Source of the DNA: Aequorivita sp.
GTDB lineage: Bacteria; Bacteroidota; Bacteroidia; Flavobacteriales; Flavobacteriaceae
Assembly (NCBI GenBank): GCA_002715485.1
Contig: PAZL01000066.1
Coordinates: 1-57,491 of the forward strand
Direction: 5' to 3'
DNA: 57,491 bases
The notes beneath the pieces are model-generated. The model saw only the letters and a program-made list of their open reading frames with translations, ran no database searches and was not told the DNA's origin. A program made the translations under genes and the position numbers. How positions within the stretch are numbered: position 1 is the first letter of the stretch; every line of letters begins with the position of its first letter. Of the stretch, positions 17,247 to 25,595 are shown piece by piece.

Positions 17247-17450
17247 ATGCCAATAGTTGTAAACTTGGACGTAATGATGGCCAAGCGAAAAATGTCATTA
17301 AACGAACTTTCTGAAAAAGTAGGGCTCACGCTTTCCAACCTTTCCATCTTAAAAACCGGAAAAGCAAAGGCGGTACGCTTTAGCACTCTGGAAGCTATTT
17401 GCGAAGTTTTGGAATGTCAGCCTGGAGATATTTTAGAGTTTGTAGAATAA
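17247..17450 (+). CDS. XRE-family (YozG-like) helix-turn-helix regulator
   Basis: 67-aa cytosolic DNA-binding protein made almost entirely of one Cro/C1-type HTH. MSLNELSEKVGLTLSNLSIL carries the two helices, followed by KTGKAKAVRFSTLEAICEVL and ECQPGDILEF, as in YozG-like proteins. It is translated just after the DUF2975 gene. Probably autoregulates through the dyad upstream of the operon. Confidence 0.93.
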   Translation: MPIVVNLDVMMAKRKMSLNELSEKVGLTLSNLSILKTGKAKAVRFSTLEAICEVLECQPGDILEFVE

Positions 17451-17493
17451 TTATGAATTATTACTTCTAAAAAAATAATGTAAAGCTCAAATT

Positions 17494-17564
17494 ACAGTTG
17501 AGCATTTCATTTTTACAGTTCAGCATTTTAATTTCTGAAAAGAGTAGCCAATATTTCATCTTTG
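17494..17564 (+). promoter_or_regulatory. LytTR-type direct repeat and promoter of the TonB receptor gene
   Basis: Half-sites ACAGTTGAG (17494-17502) and ACAGTTCAG (17515-17523) repeat with a 21-bp period, both fitting the LytTR consensus WMMGTTNRK with 12 bp between them. The first base of the near-consensus -7 box CATCTTTG (17557-17564) is 34 bases after the end of the second half-site. The coding start is at 17590. Confidence 0.7.
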
Positions 17565-17589
17565 AACTGAAAATAAAACCAACCAACCT

Positions 17590-19743
17590 ATGAAAATTTC
17601 AGTTTTAGCATTTTTGCTTTTAATTTTTCCAAGTGTTCTTTTGTCTCAAAACATTGTGTCGGGAACGGTTTTAGACAACAAGGGAGTTCCAGTTTTTGGA
17701 GCCAATGTTTATTTGGAAGGCACTTACGATGGAAGTACTTCAGATGAAAGCGGAAAATTTTCATTTGAAACTTCCGAAACCGGAACACAAACCTTGACTA
17801 TTTCTTATGTTTCTTTTGAGCCCACAAAAATCATTGATGATATTTCAAAAATGAAGGACCTTAAAATAACGCTTCGCGAAGACGTTAATTCACTGGAAAC
17901 TGTAACTATTTCCGCCGGATCTTTTTCCGCAGGTGATAATAGCAAAATCTCCGTTTTAAAACCTTTGGACATTGTTACAACCGCAAGTGCTTTGGGCGAT
18001 TTTGTGGGGGCGCTACAGACCCTTCCCGGAACCACGACTGTCGCTGAGGACGGTCGCCTCTTTGTACGCGGGGGTGATGCTGGTGAAACCCAGATTTTTA
18101 TCGACGGCATTCGTGTTTTTACACCCTATTCGCCTACTGCAAACAATGTACCTACTCGCGGACGATACAGTCCTTTTCTGTTTGATGGAATTACATTTTC
18201 CACGGGCGGTTATTCTGCCGAATATGGCCAGGCATTATCATCGGTCTTGCTTTTGAACACAATAGACGAACCTACACAAGAAAAAACCGATATTGCCCTT
18301 ATGAGCGTAGGTGGTGGTCTTGGCCATACTGAAAAGTGGGAAAAAAGCTCGTTGAGTGTTAATGCTTCTTATATAAATTTAGCACCCTACATAGCAATTT
18401 TGCCAGATAGGAATGATTGGCAAAAACCTTTTGAAACAGCTTCGGGAGAAGCGGTTTTTCGGCAAAAGATAGGCGATGGTCTCTTAAAAGTTTATGGAGC
18501 TTTTGATACTTCGGATTTTGAACTTACCCAAGAAGACATAAACCAGCCCGAAGGAACACGCTTTAAGCTAAACAACCAAAACTTTTACACCAACGCAAGT
18601 TACAGTGAAATACTAAACAAAGGTTGGACAATCTTTGGTGGTGGAAGTTACACTTACGGAAAAACTAAAGTAGGAATTGATGAAGGAAATATAAAAGATA
18701 CTGAGAATTCAGCACATCTTAAACTAAAGTTGAAAAAACGTTTTAGCAACCGATTTAAGTTAAATTTTGGAGTTGAACAATTTGTGACCGACTTCAACGA
18801 AGATTATGACGAGCCAAATTTTGCTGCACAATTGGGTTACAATAATAATATTTCGGCCGCATTTACAGAGGCCGATATTATTTTTTCACGGAAACTTGCC
18901 TTAAAACTGGGCTTTCGTGGGGAGTACAGTGAATTATTTAAAGAGTTTACGGTTTCACCCAGAGTCTCTTTTGCGTACAAAACTGGAAAGAGCAGCCAGC
19001 TTTCTTTGGCCTATGGCGATTTCTTTCAGCAACCGGATAGTGAAGTGCTTAAATTCACAAACAATCTGGAAGCCCAGCACACCCAACATTATATTATGAA
19101 CTATCAATACTCAGCCAATAATAGGATTTTTCGTGCTGAAGTCTATAGAAAGCAATACACCAATCTTGTAACTTATAATGATGAATTTCCAGACATAAAT
19201 ACAACATTTAAAAACAATGGCGATGGCTTTGCGCAAGGACTTGATTTGTTTTGGCGCGACAATCAAACGCTTAAAAATATAGATTACTGGGTGAGCTATT
19301 CCTACTTGGATACTCAACGAAAATATAAGAATTATCCTTTTGAGGCCACGCCGAGTTTTGCAAATACGCACAACCTTTCTGTAGTTGGGAAATATTGGAT
19401 TAACGATTGGAAAAGCCAGATCGGTTTCAGTTATCAATACGGAAGTGGGAGAACCTATACCGACTTGAACAAGGCCGGCTTTCTTCAGAATAAGACCCGC
19501 GGTTATAATAGTGTGAGTTTAAACTGGGCATACTTGCTTTCACAACAAAAGATTTTATATGTTTCCGTGAATAACGTTTTTGCCTTTAAAAATGTAAATG
19601 GTTATCAATATGCGAATGCTCCCGATATAAATGGAAACTTTGACCGCCGAGAGTTACTTCCCGCTGCAGATCAGTTCTTTTTTGTGGGCTTTTTCTGGAC
19701 CATTAGCGATGACGGCAAAGACAACCAGCTAGATAATCTATAG
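17590..19743 (+). CDS. TonB-dependent outer-membrane receptor with carboxypeptidase-regulatory-like domain
   Basis: 717-aa outer-membrane protein. A signal peptide (residues 1-20, ending LLSQ) precedes a CarboxypepD_reg-like domain (about 21-100, GTVLDNKGVPVFGANVYL), then a plug domain (about 115-230, with RGGDAGETQIFIDGIRVF) and a beta-barrel to the C-terminus. Length is at the short end for SusC-like proteins, and no SusD partner follows. The substrate is unknown. It is the first gene of a receptor, TPR and two-component cluster, and its promoter carries a LytTR-consensus pair, which suggests control by the LytTR regulator encoded downstream. Confidence 0.92.
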   Translation: MKISVLAFLLLIFPSVLLSQNIVSGTVLDNKGVPVFGANVYLEGTYDGSTSDESGKFSFETSETGTQTLTISYVSFEPTKIIDDISKMKDLKITLREDVNSLETVTISAGSFSAGDNSKISVLKPLDIVTTASALGDFVGALQTLPGTTTVAEDGRLFVRGGDAGETQIFIDGIRVFTPYSPTANNVPTRGRYSPFLFDGITFSTGGYSAEYGQALSSVLLLNTIDEPTQEKTDIALMSVGGGLGHTEKWEKSSLSVNASYINLAPYIAILPDRNDWQKPFETASGEAVFRQKIGDGLLKVYGAFDTSDFELTQEDINQPEGTRFKLNNQNFYTNASYSEILNKGWTIFGGGSYTYGKTKVGIDEGNIKDTENSAHLKLKLKKRFSNRFKLNFGVEQFVTDFNEDYDEPNFAAQLGYNNNISAAFTEADIIFSRKLALKLGFRGEYSELFKEFTVSPRVSFAYKTGKSSQLSLAYGDFFQQPDSEVLKFTNNLEAQHTQHYIMNYQYSANNRIFRAEVYRKQYTNLVTYNDEFPDINTTFKNNGDGFAQGLDLFWRDNQTLKNIDYWVSYSYLDTQRKYKNYPFEATPSFANTHNLSVVGKYWINDWKSQIGFSYQYGSGRTYTDLNKAGFLQNKTRGYNSVSLNWAYLLSQQKILYVSVNNVFAFKNVNGYQYANAPDINGNFDRRELLPAADQFFFVGFFWTISDDGKDNQLDNL

Positions 19744-19748
19744 TAATC

Positions 19749-19819
19749 ACAATTCATCTGTAAAATTCAACAGTTCAGAATTTCAATTTTTAAAAGCTGA
19801 GTTTTTTAGGAGAAATTTG
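19749..19819 (+). promoter_or_regulatory. LytTR-type direct repeat and promoter of the TPR gene
   Basis: ACAATTCAT (19749-19757, one mismatch to the LytTR consensus) and ACAGTTCAG (19770-19778, perfect) repeat with a 21-bp period. The near-consensus -7 box GAAATTTG (19812-19819) starts 34 bases after the second site, exactly as at the TonB receptor promoter, and the sequence between them is similar too. Confidence 0.65.
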
Positions 19820-19854
19820 AACAACAATTAATACTAACTAAAAAATTAGAAACC

Positions 19855-20514
19855 ATGCAAAACGTAGTCACTTATTTAATGATTTTTTTCACGGCCCTCA
19901 TTATGCAAGGGCAAACAGATTCGGAAGTTAATACAACTGCCCAACCAACCAAATACCAGCAGGGAATGCGAAAAGCTTTTCAGCTTTGGCAGGAAAACAA
20001 ATCGTGGGAAGCTGCAAATGTTTTTGAAAGAATTGCAGCAGCTGAACCGGACAACTGGCTGCCTCCATACTATGTAGCTCAAATTAATGTAATAAATAGC
20101 TTCACTGAAAAAGACGGAACCAAGCTGAAAGCGCAATTGGATAAAGCACAGGACTTCATTAACGATGCTACTGCAATTTCAAAAGAGAACCCAGATTTGT
20201 TGGTTTTACAGGCACAACTATACACCGCATGGATTGTCTATGATGGGCAACAATACGGAATGACCTACTCTCCAAAAGCTTCGGAACTATACAGTAAGGC
20301 CTTGGCGCTCGCTCCTGACAATCCACGTATAATTTTGGCAAAAGCCGAATGGGATATGGGCGGTGCAAAATATTTTGGGCAATCCATTGAGCCCTATTGT
20401 AAAGACATTCAGCGGGCCATTGAACTTTTTGCTACCTTTAAACCAGCAGGTGAATTTTACCCAACCTATGGAGAAGAAAGGGCAAAGCAGATACAGGCTG
20501 AAAGCTGTATTTAA
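19855..20514 (+). CDS. TPR-like periplasmic protein
   Basis: 219-aa protein with a signal peptide (about residues 1-18, ending MQGQ) followed by helical repeats: FQLWQENKSWEAANVFERIAAAEP and KASELYSKALALAPDNPRIILAKAEWD are clear TPR-type helices. No enzymatic motif. It carries its own LytTR-type promoter, so it is coregulated with the TonB receptor upstream and might help the receptor or its substrate in the periplasm. Confidence 0.75.
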   Translation: MQNVVTYLMIFFTALIMQGQTDSEVNTTAQPTKYQQGMRKAFQLWQENKSWEAANVFERIAAAEPDNWLPPYYVAQINVINSFTEKDGTKLKAQLDKAQDFINDATAISKENPDLLVLQAQLYTAWIVYDGQQYGMTYSPKASELYSKALALAPDNPRIILAKAEWDMGGAKYFGQSIEPYCKDIQRAIELFATFKPAGEFYPTYGEERAKQIQAESCI

Positions 20515-20527
20515 AAACTTCATCCTT

Positions 20528-20563
20528 AATTCACAAATGATTTAAAAGAATCATTCATGAATT
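20528..20563 (+). repeat. inverted repeat before the histidine kinase gene
   Basis: Arms AATTCACAAATGATT and AATCATTCATGAATT (13 of 15 paired) flank a 6-base loop. No T-run follows. It could attenuate read-through from the TPR gene or serve as an operator. Confidence 0.4.
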
Positions 20564-20587
20564 TGTAGCTAATAAATAATTATACCC

Positions 20588-21916
20588 ATGCGCATTTTAA
20601 AAGAACTCGGAAAAGCATTTTTTGTTGGAACCCTTGTTTTCATTATTCTTGGGTTGATTCAATACGCCAATGGATACCAATACGATAACGGTCGTGATAT
20701 CCTTATTGCCTTCCTTTACAACCAATTGTATTCTGTAATACTCTATATGGTGAATGCGTATTATTTTGTTTTTTTATTGAAATTATTTCCCAACCAGGTT
20801 TTTCAGGCAAAGAATCTTTTAAAAGGATTATTGGGAGGAATTTTTGTAACACTTTTTGCACTATTACTTATTCGGATTATCACAGAAGTATTAATTGATG
20901 GAAAGGGTTTGTTGGAGTTTATTGCTGCGGAAAAAATGCAGTATTATTATATTTCATTTATAATTTCGGTAGTAGTTACCACAATTTTTTATGTAGTCTA
21001 TTATTACCGAAACAAGCAGCAAACTATTGTAAAGGAACAGAAAATAATAGCCGGAACAGCTTCCGCAAAATTTGATGCCCTTAAAAACCAACTGGATCCG
21101 CATTTTCTTTTCAATAGCTTAAATGTACTCACCAGTTTAATTGAAGAAAATCCCGAAGCCGCTACACGTTTCACTACTTCGCTTTCCAAAGTGTATCGCT
21201 ATGTTTTGGAACAAAAAAATAAAGAGTTGGTTACGCTGGAAGAGGAACTGAAGTTTGCGGAACTTTATATGTCGCTGTTGGCAGTTCGTTTTGAGGACAG
21301 TATTGTTTTTACTTCACCTTCAAAGTTGGAAAACCCGCAGGCAAAGGTTGTTCCGTTATCGCTTCAACTTTTATTGGAAAACGCCGTGAAGCACAACCAG
21401 GTTATGCCTTCTAAAAAACTTTATATAACTATTTCAGAAGAAAACGGCAATTTGGTGGTTACCAATAACAGCCAGCCAAAACAGGTTTTAAAAGAGAGTA
21501 CGGGCGTTGGGTTGCGCAACATTCGCGACAGGTATGCACTCTTGACGTCACGCCCTGTAATTATTAACGAAAGCCCAAAAAAGTTCAGTATAGCAATACC
21601 CATTTTGGGTGAAAATCTTCAAATTATGAACACATCGGATACATATATTTCAGAAAAAAAATACAAGCTTGCCAAAAAAAGGGTGGAAAAGCTGAAAGGG
21701 TTTTATATTCACCTGACCTTATACATCTTAATGGCTCCCATATTTATATACTTGAATTATATTTCCCGAGCGGGCTTCCCCTGGGCGCTATTTCCCATAG
21801 TGGGTTGGGGCATTGGAGTTATGGGCCACGCAGCCGAAACCTTTAATTACAATCCATTATTCGGAAAGGACTGGGAGGAGCGCAAAATACGCAAGTTAAT
21901 GGACGAAGATGAATAG
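20588..21916 (+). CDS. LytS-type histidine kinase with C-terminal 2TM domain
   Basis: 442-aa sensor kinase. Four N-terminal helices (about residues 10-28, 45-65, 80-102 and 120-140) lead to a His_kinase domain with LDPHFLFNSL (phosphorylated His172), then an HATPase with ENAVKHN (264-270) and GVGLRNIRDR (306-315). After the HATPase, from residue 347 (MNTSDTYISEKKY), comes a 2TM domain ending WEERKIRKLMDEDE, like the two free 2TM proteins encoded downstream. This looks like a fusion of a kinase and a 2TM gene. It should phosphorylate the LytTR regulator at 22744-23499. Confidence 0.93.
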   Translation: MRILKELGKAFFVGTLVFIILGLIQYANGYQYDNGRDILIAFLYNQLYSVILYMVNAYYFVFLLKLFPNQVFQAKNLLKGLLGGIFVTLFALLLIRIITEVLIDGKGLLEFIAAEKMQYYYISFIISVVVTTIFYVVYYYRNKQQTIVKEQKIIAGTASAKFDALKNQLDPHFLFNSLNVLTSLIEENPEAATRFTTSLSKVYRYVLEQKNKELVTLEEELKFAELYMSLLAVRFEDSIVFTSPSKLENPQAKVVPLSLQLLLENAVKHNQVMPSKKLYITISEENGNLVVTNNSQPKQVLKESTGVGLRNIRDRYALLTSRPVIINESPKKFSIAIPILGENLQIMNTSDTYISEKKYKLAKKRVEKLKGFYIHLTLYILMAPIFIYLNYISRAGFPWALFPIVGWGIGVMGHAAETFNYNPLFGKDWEERKIRKLMDEDE

Positions 21917-22015
21917 CATACAGTTCGTCCTAAAGAAACAACAATTGGGTTTTTACTTTTTTTGGAAGCATTCAATCTGAGTTATTTTTATATAATAATA
22001 CAAAAAACCATAATT

Positions 22016-22327
22016 ATGGAAACTGAAAACAATAAGGATAACAAATATTTTAAGGCCAAACAGCGTGTGGCAGAAATCAAAAAATTCTACACAAGTTTGA
22101 TGTTTTACATAGTCTTTATCGCTGCATTGGCAGGACTTAATTATTATGTGAACGAATTACGCCATCCCTGGTTTTTGTGGGCCGCCTTCGGTTGGGGGAT
22201 CGGAATCTTTTTTCAGGCTCTTAAAACATTTAGATGGGCACCTTTTATTGGTAAAGACTGGGAAGAAAAGAAGATGAAACAGTTTATGGAAGAGGAAGAA
22301 AAAAAGACTAAAAATAATTGGGACTAA
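22016..22327 (+). CDS. 2TM domain-containing protein
   Basis: 103-aa protein of the 2TM family (PF13239 type). Basic amphipathic N-terminus with AKQRVAEIKKFY, two helices separated by a short turn, and the C-terminal family signature GKDWEEKKMKQFMEEEE. The ATG at 22016 is preferred over a start 54 bp upstream. Function unknown. It lies between kinase and regulator, and the same domain is fused to the kinase itself, so it may interact with the kinase in the membrane. Confidence 0.88.
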   Translation: METENNKDNKYFKAKQRVAEIKKFYTSLMFYIVFIAALAGLNYYVNELRHPWFLWAAFGWGIGIFFQALKTFRWAPFIGKDWEEKKMKQFMEEEEKKTKNNWD

Positions 22328-22394
22328 TCGAATCTTCCATTATAAAAAAAACTGGGAAGAGCGACAGTTGAAAAAATTTATTAAAGAAGAATAA
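22326..22394 (+). pseudogene. remnant of a fourth 2TM domain gene (C-terminal end only)
   Basis: Reading from 22326, the frame gives NRIFHYKKNWEERQ followed by LKKFIKEE and a stop at 22392. This matches the C-terminal signature of the 2TM family (DWEEKKMKQFMEEE) but has no room for the two helices or a start. It lies between the two intact 2TM genes, so it is most simply the end of a deleted paralogue. Confidence 0.65.
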
Positions 22395-22407
22395 AACTTA
22401 TAGAGCA

Positions 22408-22713
22408 ATGGAAACCAAAAAAAGTTTGACCTATTTACGGGCGAAAAAAAAGGTAGAAACGCTAAAAGGTTTTTACAGTCACTTGGCCGTGTATATAATT
22501 ATAAACGTTGCAATTATACTTGTTTCTGCCAATGTTTTTAATGCTAAGGAAATAAATTTTGCACACTGGAGTAATTACGTTACCGCTATTTTTTGGGGCA
22601 TCGGTTTGGTGTCGCACGCCTTGTATGTATTCTTTGTTATGAATGTGAACAATAATTTTTTAAAGCGTTGGGAAGAAAAGAAAATAAAACAATTCTTGGA
22701 TGAAGATCGTTAA
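22408..22713 (+). CDS. 2TM domain-containing protein
   Basis: 101-aa paralogue of the preceding 2TM protein, with the same layout: AKKKVETLKGFYSHLAVY at the first helix, a second helix around residues 55-80, and RWEEKKIKQFLDEDR at the end. The insertion NAKEINFAHWSNY between the helices makes it distinct from the first copy. Function unknown; it is the gene before the LytTR regulator, 30 bp away. Confidence 0.88.
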   Translation: METKKSLTYLRAKKKVETLKGFYSHLAVYIIINVAIILVSANVFNAKEINFAHWSNYVTAIFWGIGLVSHALYVFFVMNVNNNFLKRWEEKKIKQFLDEDR

Positions 22714-22743
22714 AAATGAAACCTGCAATTAGAAACCAATCAA

Positions 22744-23499
22744 ATGAATGTACTGATTATTGAAGATGAAAAACCTTCTGCCCGTTACCTTCAACGGATG
22801 CTTGAAAAACAGGATGTAACCGTCAACCAAATGCTGCATAGCGTTGAAGAAGCCGTGGCGTGGTTTCAACACAACGAACATCCAGATTTGATATTTCTCG
22901 ATATTCAGTTGAGTGACGGACTTTCCTTTGAAATTTTTGATACGGTAGAGGTGAACAGCGCCATTATTTTCACTACCGCTTTTGATGAATATGCGCTGCA
23001 GGCCTTCAAACTAAATAGTATTGACTATCTCTTAAAACCAATTGACGAATCTGAACTACAATCTGCCGTTAAAAAGTACAAATCCTTCAAACCCACTCAA
23101 AAAAGCGTACAACTCAATTTTGAGGATATTAAAAAACTGCTCGTGAACCCTGTGGAACGCGAGTATAAAAAACGATTTACCACAAAAATAGGGCAGCACA
23201 TTAAAATGATTTCTGTTGATGAAATAGAATGTTTTTATTCTGAAAACAAAGGGACATACGCACACACTATAGATGGCCGCGATTATCTTTTGGAAACTAC
23301 TTTGGAACAACTGGAGCAGGAACTTTCTCCGGCAACGTTTTTTAGAATAAGCCGGAAGTTTTACATAAATATCAATTCAATAAAAGATATAATTGCGTAC
23401 ACAAATTCCCGTCTTCAATTAAAGCTTAATAGTTTTAAGGGACAGGAAGTGATTGTAGCCCGTGAGCGTGTGAAGGATTTCAAGCTTTGGTTGGAGTAG
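22744..23499 (+). CDS. LytTR-type response regulator
   Basis: 251-aa response regulator. The receiver domain has IIEDE at its start and phosphoacceptor Asp53 (LIFLDIQ), with KPID closing the domain near residue 97. The C-terminal LytTR DNA-binding domain (about 148-251) has IECFYSENKGTYAHT, FFRISRKFYININ and LNSFKGQEVIVARERVKDFK. It belongs with the LytS-type kinase upstream. LytTR proteins bind pairs of WMMGTTNRK half-sites one turn of the fold apart (about 21-22 bp), which are present at 17494 and 19749. Its stop codon abuts that of the opposite gene. Confidence 0.95.
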   Translation: MNVLIIEDEKPSARYLQRMLEKQDVTVNQMLHSVEEAVAWFQHNEHPDLIFLDIQLSDGLSFEIFDTVEVNSAIIFTTAFDEYALQAFKLNSIDYLLKPIDESELQSAVKKYKSFKPTQKSVQLNFEDIKKLLVNPVEREYKKRFTTKIGQHIKMISVDEIECFYSENKGTYAHTIDGRDYLLETTLEQLEQELSPATFFRISRKFYININSIKDIIAYTNSRLQLKLNSFKGQEVIVARERVKDFKLWLE

Positions 23500-24723
23500 C
23501 TAATCTTTTCTTTTTAAAGTTTCAATTCTATTTTCTTGAAAAGATGAAGGCAAAAGCTTCGGAATAAATTTCACCAAAAGGGGCAAAAGCACCGTTCCAC
23601 CTGGCAATAGAAAAATTGTAAGAGATGGAATGGTTTTACAAATATCCAATAATTGTTCTTTCACTTTCGATTTTTCTTCAGCAGAAAGATCACGGACGGT
23701 GGATTGCCCAAGCAGCACCATCAATTCGCCGCTTTCCTCAAGTTCGCGCGCCAAGCGGTCTTTGTTGCGGATAATCAATAATTTTACAGTAGAAGCAGAT
23801 TGTTTATAAAACTGCTTCACTGGGTGCGAATATTCAAAGAGAAGAATTTTCTTAGTGTATTTTTGCGAAAATGTATTGAGCATCAAAAGATTATTTTGAA
23901 GCTCTGCTTCCGGAAAATTAAGCGTAACCAGTAATTGCTGTAAAAATTGATGTTCTATTTCGTCCATCTTTAAATCTTCCCAGACCGTAAGGCAGCAAAG
24001 ATCCAACAGATATTTTTTCTCCAAGGAATTTTCACTATTCTTCAAATAATTTAGGCTCTCCAAAAAAGTGGCCGTACCACCTTCGGTTTCATCAATTATG
24101 TATTGTGAAGAAGTTTCAAAAAGTTCAATTAGCAGTTTGTCGTATTTTGTTTTTTTCTTTTTTGACTTTAAGGTATAGAAGCATGCCGTTAAAATTACGG
24201 TCTCCAATTGTTTGTAATATTTTTTTGCAGACTCGGGATCTATTTGCCACTGTTTATATGCTAATACGTCCAAATATAAAAGTGCGTAGGTTAATAATGA
24301 AACGGTATTCTTTTTCAACAGTGTATTGGCCTCTTGCAACCTTGTGGAAAGGATATGCTCTAAAGTATTTTCTGGACGTTGTGATAGTGAAAATTTCTGA
24401 AAAAAGCTAGCTTTCCTTTTTTCCATCTGTTGGTAAAAAGATAATATATCTGCTATTGCGTCTTTATTTGTTGCATTTTTATTTTTTTCAAAAAAAGAAA
24501 AAAGTAGGGAGTGAAAGAGGTTTATTTTGGTAAGCTCCTCTTTGGTTAGTTTCAAATTTCCAAGTCTCTTTTTAGGCAATGCAGCGACAGAGACTCCGTA
24601 AATAAATCCAGTCTGTTTTAAAGAAGTATAAAACTGTTGGTCGTTTTCAAAAGAAGTAATGAGTTCGTTCCTGTCGAAAAGGTTTAAAAATTTCAGTATC
24701 CAATCAGGAGCAGAAGGGTTCAT
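23500..24723 (-). CDS. LETM1-related protein
   Basis: 407-aa protein. The C-terminal part (about residues 335-400) has the LETM1-type motif TVRDLSAEEKSKVKEQLLDI followed by FLLPGGTVLLPLLVKFIPKLLPSSF, which corresponds to the ribosome-binding/LETM1 segment with a hydrophobic hairpin. The rest is alpha-helical and unassigned. Similar flavobacterial proteins are labelled LETM1-related biofilm-associated. In mitochondria LETM1 is a cation/proton antiporter, but the bacterial role is unknown. Minus-strand gene, standing alone between two plus-strand groups. Confidence 0.85.
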   Translation of the reverse strand: MNPSAPDWILKFLNLFDRNELITSFENDQQFYTSLKQTGFIYGVSVAALPKKRLGNLKLTKEELTKINLFHSLLFSFFEKNKNATNKDAIADILSFYQQMEKRKASFFQKFSLSQRPENTLEHILSTRLQEANTLLKKNTVSLLTYALLYLDVLAYKQWQIDPESAKKYYKQLETVILTACFYTLKSKKKKTKYDKLLIELFETSSQYIIDETEGGTATFLESLNYLKNSENSLEKKYLLDLCCLTVWEDLKMDEIEHQFLQQLLVTLNFPEAELQNNLLMLNTFSQKYTKKILLFEYSHPVKQFYKQSASTVKLLIIRNKDRLARELEESGELMVLLGQSTVRDLSAEEKSKVKEQLLDICKTIPSLTIFLLPGGTVLLPLLVKFIPKLLPSSFQENRIETLKRKD

Positions 24724-24791
24724 GGTATAAATAATTGAGTAATTTTAGAGGTATCAAAACTAGTGATTTTCACATTAACAAAAGATTAACG

Positions 24792-24821
24792 TACTTTTAA
24801 AACCATGCAGTTACTTTTAAA
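24792..24821 (+). promoter_or_regulatory. duplicated 10-mer TACTTTTAAA before the DUF4331 operon
   Basis: TACTTTTAAA occurs at 24792-24801 and again at 24812-24821, a 20-bp period, about 50 bp upstream of the first DUF4331 gene. Each copy also contains TACTTTTA, one base off the TAnnTTTG -7 box. It may be a promoter element or a paired binding site; no factor is known. Confidence 0.35.
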
Positions 24822-24872
24822 CGTAAGAATAATTGAACAAGTAAAAATAAATAATATAAACCAACAAAAAAG

Positions 24873-25568
24873 ATGAAAAAATCAAAACTTTTTGCAGTAA
24901 TCGGTGGAATTGGCTTAGCGGTGCTATCGATTTTTCTAATATCCGCAGATCATATTGACGCACCTGCAGTTCAAGGAACTACGGCAGATATTACGGACTT
25001 TTATGCCTTTCAAGGACAGAACACTAGCAACTTTGTATTTATTGCCAATGTACAAGGATTATTGTCTCCCGGCCAACCTACAGATGAAGCTGTTTTTGAT
25101 GAAACTGTTTTATTAGAATTCAATATTGATTACAACAATGATCTTAATGAAGATTTAGTTATTCAAGCTATCAAACGTGGTGATTCTATGTATTTCTTTG
25201 GCCCGACTGCTCCAGCTTTTTCCGGCGAAGAAGGAACAAAAAGTACTATAGCAACTTCAACCCGTAGAAGTGTTAAAATTTCTACCAGAGATGATGTGCA
25301 AATTGCCGAACAAGATGGCATGAAGTTTTTTGCGGGACCGCGCGAAGATCCTTTCTTTTTTGACTTTAACCAATATAATGCGGTGCTCTCTGGAACGGCT
25401 TCAAGCTTTAATAATCCAGGAATGGACACATTTGCCGGAACAAACGTTTTAAGCGTTGTGGTAGAATTTCCAAAGTCAATGTTGCCTGGTGGTACTACGG
25501 GTGTAAATCAATTTGCACCATCCACACCTATGTATAATGTATGGGTAGAAGCCAAAAGAAAACAATAA
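24873..25568 (+). CDS. DUF4331 domain exported protein
   Basis: 231-aa protein. N-terminal signal helix (KLFAVIGGIGLAVLSIFLISA) then the family's opening DHIDAPAVQGTTADITDFYAFQG and the FIANVQGLLSPGQ segment. At 231 aa it is shorter than many DUF4331 proteins, which may reach 400-500 aa; the next gene supplies a further DUF4331-like stretch. Function unknown. It is the first gene of a DUF4331/lipoprotein/TPR operon. Confidence 0.85.
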   Translation: MKKSKLFAVIGGIGLAVLSIFLISADHIDAPAVQGTTADITDFYAFQGQNTSNFVFIANVQGLLSPGQPTDEAVFDETVLLEFNIDYNNDLNEDLVIQAIKRGDSMYFFGPTAPAFSGEEGTKSTIATSTRRSVKISTRDDVQIAEQDGMKFFAGPREDPFFFDFNQYNAVLSGTASSFNNPGMDTFAGTNVLSVVVEFPKSMLPGGTTGVNQFAPSTPMYNVWVEAKRKQ

Positions 25569-25595
25569 AGTTGTAACCTCAATAAATTTAAAAAG

